Part shown: positions 60,338-64,000 of the stretch, piece after piece
How the letters are laid out: each line of letters begins with the position of its first letter
How positions within the stretch are numbered: the stretch's first letter is position 1
Assembly: GCF_000411255.1 (NCBI RefSeq)
Contig: NZ_KE150412.1
Location: 962,645-1,026,644, forward strand
DNA: 64,000 bases
Direction: 5' to 3'
Origin: Paenibacillus sp. HGH0039
GTDB lineage: Bacteria; Bacillota; Bacilli; Paenibacillales; NBRC-103111
The notes under the pieces: generated by a model
The model's database searches: none
What the model saw: the letters and a program-made list of their open reading frames with translations, nothing else
Told to the model about the DNA's origin: nothing
Position numbers and translations under genes: made by a program

Positions 60338-61720
60338 TCAGCCTGTCCGGGGCGCGGCATTCCCGCGGCTCTTCGCCAAAATTCTCCACTGGAGCGCAAG
60401 CAGAAGCAGCAGCACCGATCCGCTCACCGTAAAGGGTACGGACGGGCCGAACGCATCCCACAGCTTGCCCGAAACGATGGGACCCACGATCATCCCGAGC
60501 CCTTCTATAGTCAGGAAAAAGCCCCAGACGGCGCCTCTCTTCTCCTTGGGCACACAGGACGCGATCAAGGCATTCCAGGACGGAATGATCAGCGCGTAGC
60601 CGATTCCAAGCAGCCCGACGACTACGTAAACGGCCGCAAGCTGCCTGATAAATCCGAGGGCCAGCAGGGCGACCGAACTGAAAATAAGCCCGGCGGTCAG
60701 CAGTCCCTTAATGCCCTTGCGGTCCACGAGTTTCCCGATCGGAACGAGCAGGGCCACTGCCGCTCCTCCTCCGACAATGAGCAGCATGCTGTATTGACTC
60801 GGCGAAAGATGCAGAACTTCACGGGCGTACAGCGTCAGGATCGGAGTCAGAACTCCCAGCGCGAACGTCTGAATAAACATGGCCGGAAACAGCAGCCGAC
60901 TGACTTTCATTTCCCGCAGAGACGCGCGGACTTCCCGCACATAAAGGCGCACGCGTTCCCCGAGCGGCTTCCTGTCCGCGGCCGGCATGGCAGCGGCCGC
61001 GCCTCCTCCGGCTGCGGTGACGGCCTCCCCGAGGGGATCGGCGCCCGCTTCCATCGCTGCAACCGCCGGGAATGCGGCGCCAGCCGGAACATGCCGGCTC
61101 TCTTCCCTCTTTTCCCCGCCTTCGCGAAGCAGCGGTTTGCGCGGCAAAAACAGGGCGATCAGCAAAACAACGCCCATAGAAATGAGCAGCAGCCGGTAAG
61201 CCGGACCGTAATTGGACCCGTGAATAAAGAAATTGATCACGACCGGCCCAAGGCCGGTGCCGCTGAGCCATGCCATGTAGACCACGCTCATGATCGTTCC
61301 TTTCGCCTTGTCTCCCGCGACCTCGGTCGTTCCCGCAATGACGGCCGGCCACAGTGGAGCCGTACCGACTCCCAGCATGGCGCATGCCGCTACCATCCAA
61401 GCGTGATGCGTGAAGGTCGCCATGATCAGCACGGAGCTCCCCGAGAGCAGAATGCCGATCAGCATGGACAACCGGTAGCCCGCTTTGTCGATCAGCCATC
61501 CGACCGGCGTGCGGAACACGTTGTCCCCGATGTACTGGGCGGCCAGAGACCAGCCTACGACGAACGCCGTCGCGCCCAGGACCGTTTTCATATAAACGGG
61601 AAGAATCGTCAGAAGGAGCGCCCCCTTCACGAATTCCACCACAAACATAATAACCAGCAGTTGTACGACAAAGGGCGCGGCCGCCCCCGCCTTGTTTTTC
61701 CATCCGGCCAGATTCATCAT
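60338..61720 (-). CDS. MFS transporter
   Basis: A 460-residue permease with twelve predicted helices in two halves. A long cytosolic loop (about 205-270) joins them and is rich in Ala, Gly and Glu. The A-motif-like GWLIDKAGYRLSMLIG is between helices 2 and 3, and its repeat GKLVDRKGIKGLLTAG is in the second half. The motif-C region of exporters, WLSGTGLGPVV, is recognisable. It is probably a drug or metabolite efflux pump; the substrate is not visible. It lies head-to-head with speA, which may be coincidental. Start at 61720 or 61717. Confidence 0.85.
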   Translation of the reverse strand: MMNLAGWKNKAGAAAPFVVQLLVIMFVVEFVKGALLLTILPVYMKTVLGATAFVVGWSLAAQYIGDNVFRTPVGWLIDKAGYRLSMLIGILLSGSSVLIMATFTHHAWMVAACAMLGVGTAPLWPAVIAGTTEVAGDKAKGTIMSVVYMAWLSGTGLGPVVINFFIHGSNYGPAYRLLLISMGVVLLIALFLPRKPLLREGGEKREESRHVPAGAAFPAVAAMEAGADPLGEAVTAAGGGAAAAMPAADRKPLGERVRLYVREVRASLREMKVSRLLFPAMFIQTFALGVLTPILTLYAREVLHLSPSQYSMLLIVGGGAAVALLVPIGKLVDRKGIKGLLTAGLIFSSVALLALGFIRQLAAVYVVVGLLGIGYALIIPSWNALIASCVPKEKRGAVWGFFLTIEGLGMIVGPIVSGKLWDAFGPSVPFTVSGSVLLLLLALQWRILAKSRGNAAPRTG

Positions 61721-61799
61721 GATATCTCTCGCCCCTCTCTTGCAGCGTTCTTTTGTTAGGTTTTCCCCAGGATGGACAAACTATTTTCAAAAAATATAC

Positions 61800-61827
61800 T
61801 TGCATGCCCGTCCGTTTTTGTTATACT
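61800..61827 (+). promoter_or_regulatory. Promoter of speA
   Basis: TTGCAT (61800-61805), a 16-base spacer and TATACT (61822-61827), 75 bases before the start codon. Confidence 0.65.
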
Positions 61828-61902
61828 CTATTTTGTTTGTTCAATCTCGTGATTCGTATCAGCGATTCGCAGAAATTCCACGCAGAAGGGAAGGGTTGCC
61901 GG

Positions 61903-63372
61903 ATGGATCAACATCGCACACCCCTATTCTCGGCCTTGCGCACGCATGCAGAGAAAAATCCGATCCAGTTCCATATTCCAGGCCACAAAAAAGGAGTCGG
62001 GATGGACCCTGAGTACCGGGAATTTCTCGGCGAAAACGCACTGTCCATCGATTTGATCAATATCGCACCGCTGGATGACCTTCACCAGCCCACAGGCGTT
62101 ATCGAAGAAGCCCAGAAACTCGCCGCCCAGGCTTTCGGCGCGGAGCATACCTACTTCTCCGTCCAGGGCACGAGCGGCGCTATCATGACCATGATTATGT
62201 CGGTAGCCGGTCAAGGAGATAAAATCATCGTACCGCGGAATGTGCACAAATCCGTACTGGCCGCTATCATTTTCGCCGGAATCAAACCGGTCTTCATATC
62301 GCCCGCCCGTGACGCGAACCTCGGGATCGACCACGGAATTACGACCAAGTCCGTGCGCCGCGCGCTGGAGAAGCATCCGGACGCCAAAGGGGTCCTGGTA
62401 ATCAACCCTACCTACTACGGCGTATGCACGCACTTGAAAGAGATTGTCGATCTCGTTCACAGTTACGACATTCCCGTTCTGGTCGACGAGGCGCACGGAG
62501 TGCTTATCCATTTCCATGATAAACTTCCGATGTCCGCAATGGAAGCCGGGGCCGATATGGCGGCTACGAGCGTACATAAACTCGGCGGCTCTTTAACGCA
62601 AAGCTCCGTGCTGAATGTGCAGGGAAGCCGCGTAAACCCGAAGCGTATTCAGACAATCATGAGCATGATGACGACGACTTCGACTTCTTATATCCTGCTC
62701 GCTTCACTGGATACCGCCCGCCGCCATCTGGCCTTGAACGGCCATGAACTGGCTGAGCGCACGATCGCTCTAGCCGAATACGCGCGCAGCGAAATCAACA
62801 AGATCCCCGGCCTGTACTCATTCGGGGAAGAAATTCTCGGCACGGAAGCCACTTACGCTTACGACGCAACCAAAGTGACGATTCATATCCGTCATCTCGG
62901 ACTGACCGGCTACGATGTGGAGAACTGGCTCAGAGACCGTTACAACATCGAGGTCGAGATGAGCGACATGTACAATATTCTTTGTCTTGTCACGCCGGGC
63001 GACACCTCCGATAACATCGACGTGCTTCTGCAGGCGCTGCGCGAATTGTCCGCCGAGCACTACACCGGCAATGCCGAAGACGATCTGATCGTGATTATCC
63101 CGGAAATACCGCAGCTTTCCCTGATCCCCCGCGACGCTTTCTACGGCGATACGGAAGTGGTTCCGTTAAAGGAATCGGCGGGAAGAATCATTGCCGAATT
63201 CATTTACGTATACCCGCCGGGTATTCCTATCCTGCTGCCGGGCGAAGTCATCTCGCAGGAAAACATCGACTACATCGTGGAACACGTGGAAGTCGGGCTG
63301 CCTGTAAAAGGGCCGGAAGACCGCAGCTGCCAGTTCGTCAAAGTCATCGTGGAAACGCAGCCGATTTTCTAA
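61903..63372 (+). CDS. speA: Arginine decarboxylase (fold type I, PLP-dependent)
   Basis: A 489-residue enzyme converting arginine to agmatine for spermidine synthesis. It closely matches the pattern of B. subtilis SpeA: QFHIPGHKKGVGMDPEYREF and ENALSIDLINIAPLDDLHQP. The PLP-binding lysine lies in ATSVHKLGGSLTQSS, and the cofactor Asp in LVDEAHGVL. The C-terminal domain has YVYPPGIPILLPGEVIS. The ATG at 61903 is preferred (GAAGGG upstream, family length 490); the open frame back to 61753 crosses the promoter. Some family members use lysine, so the substrate is likely rather than proven. Confidence 0.95.
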   Translation: MDQHRTPLFSALRTHAEKNPIQFHIPGHKKGVGMDPEYREFLGENALSIDLINIAPLDDLHQPTGVIEEAQKLAAQAFGAEHTYFSVQGTSGAIMTMIMSVAGQGDKIIVPRNVHKSVLAAIIFAGIKPVFISPARDANLGIDHGITTKSVRRALEKHPDAKGVLVINPTYYGVCTHLKEIVDLVHSYDIPVLVDEAHGVLIHFHDKLPMSAMEAGADMAATSVHKLGGSLTQSSVLNVQGSRVNPKRIQTIMSMMTTTSTSYILLASLDTARRHLALNGHELAERTIALAEYARSEINKIPGLYSFGEEILGTEATYAYDATKVTIHIRHLGLTGYDVENWLRDRYNIEVEMSDMYNILCLVTPGDTSDNIDVLLQALRELSAEHYTGNAEDDLIVIIPEIPQLSLIPRDAFYGDTEVVPLKESAGRIIAEFIYVYPPGIPILLPGEVISQENIDYIVEHVEVGLPVKGPEDRSCQFVKVIVETQPIF

Positions 63373-63394
63373 TTCTGCTCGAAGCAGCGCAAGA

Positions 63395-63423
63395 TTGTCA
63401 AAATTGTCCACGGATGCTATGAT
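63395..63423 (+). promoter_or_regulatory. Promoter of the DUF1885-like gene
   Basis: TTGTCA (63395-63400), 17 bases and TATGAT (63418-63423), 33 bases before the start codon. Confidence 0.65.
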
Positions 63424-63455
63424 GTGGGGGATTGCAGTTTTGGAGGTGCCAAGCA

Positions 63456-63875
63456 ATGAGTCAAAGCGCATTTATCCGTTTTGTCACAGGCTCCACAATG
63501 ACTTCCCCCACCCTGGACGAACTGAAGGGCCAGCTCGAGCATTACCGCGAGCAGCTTTCCAGAACCGGCGTCCAGCTGAGCTGGGAATACGATTCGGCCG
63601 GCTTTCCTTATACGGTGGAGACGAAGCCCGAAGGGGAAGGCAAGTGGTTCTATTTGAAAGGAACCACGCCCCGTTACCGCAGCATCGTGCTCGGTGTCGG
63701 AAGCGAAATGCGGGAAGACAGCCTTCAGCATTACGTGCAGATCGTTCTTCCGGATACCGCAACACACGGGGATAAGTCCAAGGCCAACGAACTCGGGAAA
63801 TATTTGGCCCGCCACTGGAAAGCCCGACTGGACCTGTTCAACGGGCGTACGATGTACTTCAATCCCCGCAAATAA
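63456..63875 (+). CDS. Small soluble protein, DUF1885-like
   Basis: A 139-residue protein starting MSQSAFIRFVTGSTM. It continues with an alpha/beta body: LDELKGQLEHYREQLSRTG, VQLSWEYDSAGFPYTVE and KWFYLKGTTPRYRSIVLGV. It ends KANELGKYLARHWKARLDLF and NGRTMYFNPRK. It resembles the DUF1885 family of Bacillales, from memory and not certain. GGAGGTG lies about 8 bases before the ATG; the open frame from 63432 overlaps that signal. It has its own promoter and terminator. Function unknown. Confidence 0.75.
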   Translation: MSQSAFIRFVTGSTMTSPTLDELKGQLEHYREQLSRTGVQLSWEYDSAGFPYTVETKPEGEGKWFYLKGTTPRYRSIVLGVGSEMREDSLQHYVQIVLPDTATHGDKSKANELGKYLARHWKARLDLFNGRTMYFNPRK

Positions 63876-63897
63876 CAAACTTTAACGAGAAATGCAG

Positions 63898-63934
63898 AAA
63901 TCCCTTCTCCTTATACAGGAAAAGGGATTTTTTA
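63898..63934 (+). terminator. Terminator of the DUF1885-like gene
   Basis: AAATCCCTT and AAGGGATTT with an inner TCCT/AGGA pairing, followed by a T run. Confidence 0.85.
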
Positions 63935-64000
63935 TCGTACGCACGCTTGCCGTACGTATGTATGCCGGATACGAAACCTATTCGCGGTTTTCTTCCGCGA

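Overview
The window reads as a chromosomal segment of a spore-forming Bacillota, most likely a member of Paenibacillaceae. Gene content and order support this: ylbG/ylbF homologues, ylaN, a dgcP-rpsD-tyrS block, acsA/acuA/acuC beside ccpA, and speA near yktB are Bacillus-type neighbourhoods. The bacterial XPB helicase, the copper-amine-oxidase-N-domain protein and the base composition (GC near or just above half) suit Paenibacillus and its relatives. This placement is inferred from memory of families, not from a search. GTG and TTG starts preceded by strong Shine-Dalgarno sequences are frequent, so many starts given here are downstream of the longest possible ORF. No rRNA, tRNA, CRISPR array, insertion sequence or prophage was seen.

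Layout. 1-7000: edge of a LysR regulator, YlbG, an asparaginase II family protein, YlbF (RicF), and an overlapping XPB helicase/partner pair. 7100-16000: secreted SNase, CBS protein, M20 amidohydrolase, YugN, FtsW/RodA-type SEDS protein, Asp23, Ca2+/H+ antiporter, YlaN, an HPr-like protein lacking the catalytic histidine, M29 aminopeptidase, TVP38 membrane protein. 16000-30000: diguanylate cyclase, rpsD with a structured leader, tyrS with a tyrosine T-box, a class A PBP with FN3 domains, acsA facing acuA-acuC, mtnN and ccpA. 30000-42400: a sugar PTS (EIICBA, enzyme I, DJ-1 protein), a Tyr/Gln-rich repeat protein, CoA-binding protein, aroA with a C39-like protein, a crcB pair, rhodanese, aroK and gndA. 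42958-53541: ten tightly packed minus-strand genes forming a Tad/type II secretion-like apparatus with a fused Ser/Thr kinase. 53700-64000: a decayed ABC/two-component remnant, secreted proteins, yktB, an MFS transporter, speA and a small DUF1885-like protein.

How genes work together. CcpA probably controls acsA through a cre-like site just upstream of its start. AcuA (acetyltransferase) and AcuC (deacetylase) would switch AcsA by lysine acetylation. FtsW/RodA, the class A PBP and aroK/aroA belong to core envelope and shikimate functions. The most interesting block is the Tad-like locus. It has a TadA-like ATPase, a single polypeptide carrying both TadB- and TadC-like modules, a CpaB-like SAF protein, two MinD/TadZ-like proteins with degraded P-loops, four small N-terminally anchored proteins and a kinase fused to a MinD-like domain. 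It shows no prepilin peptidase or recognisable Flp pilin in the window. Other points worth a look are the HPr-like protein, the deletion scar at about 56,060-56,120, and the triplicated HTANYRG motif protein.
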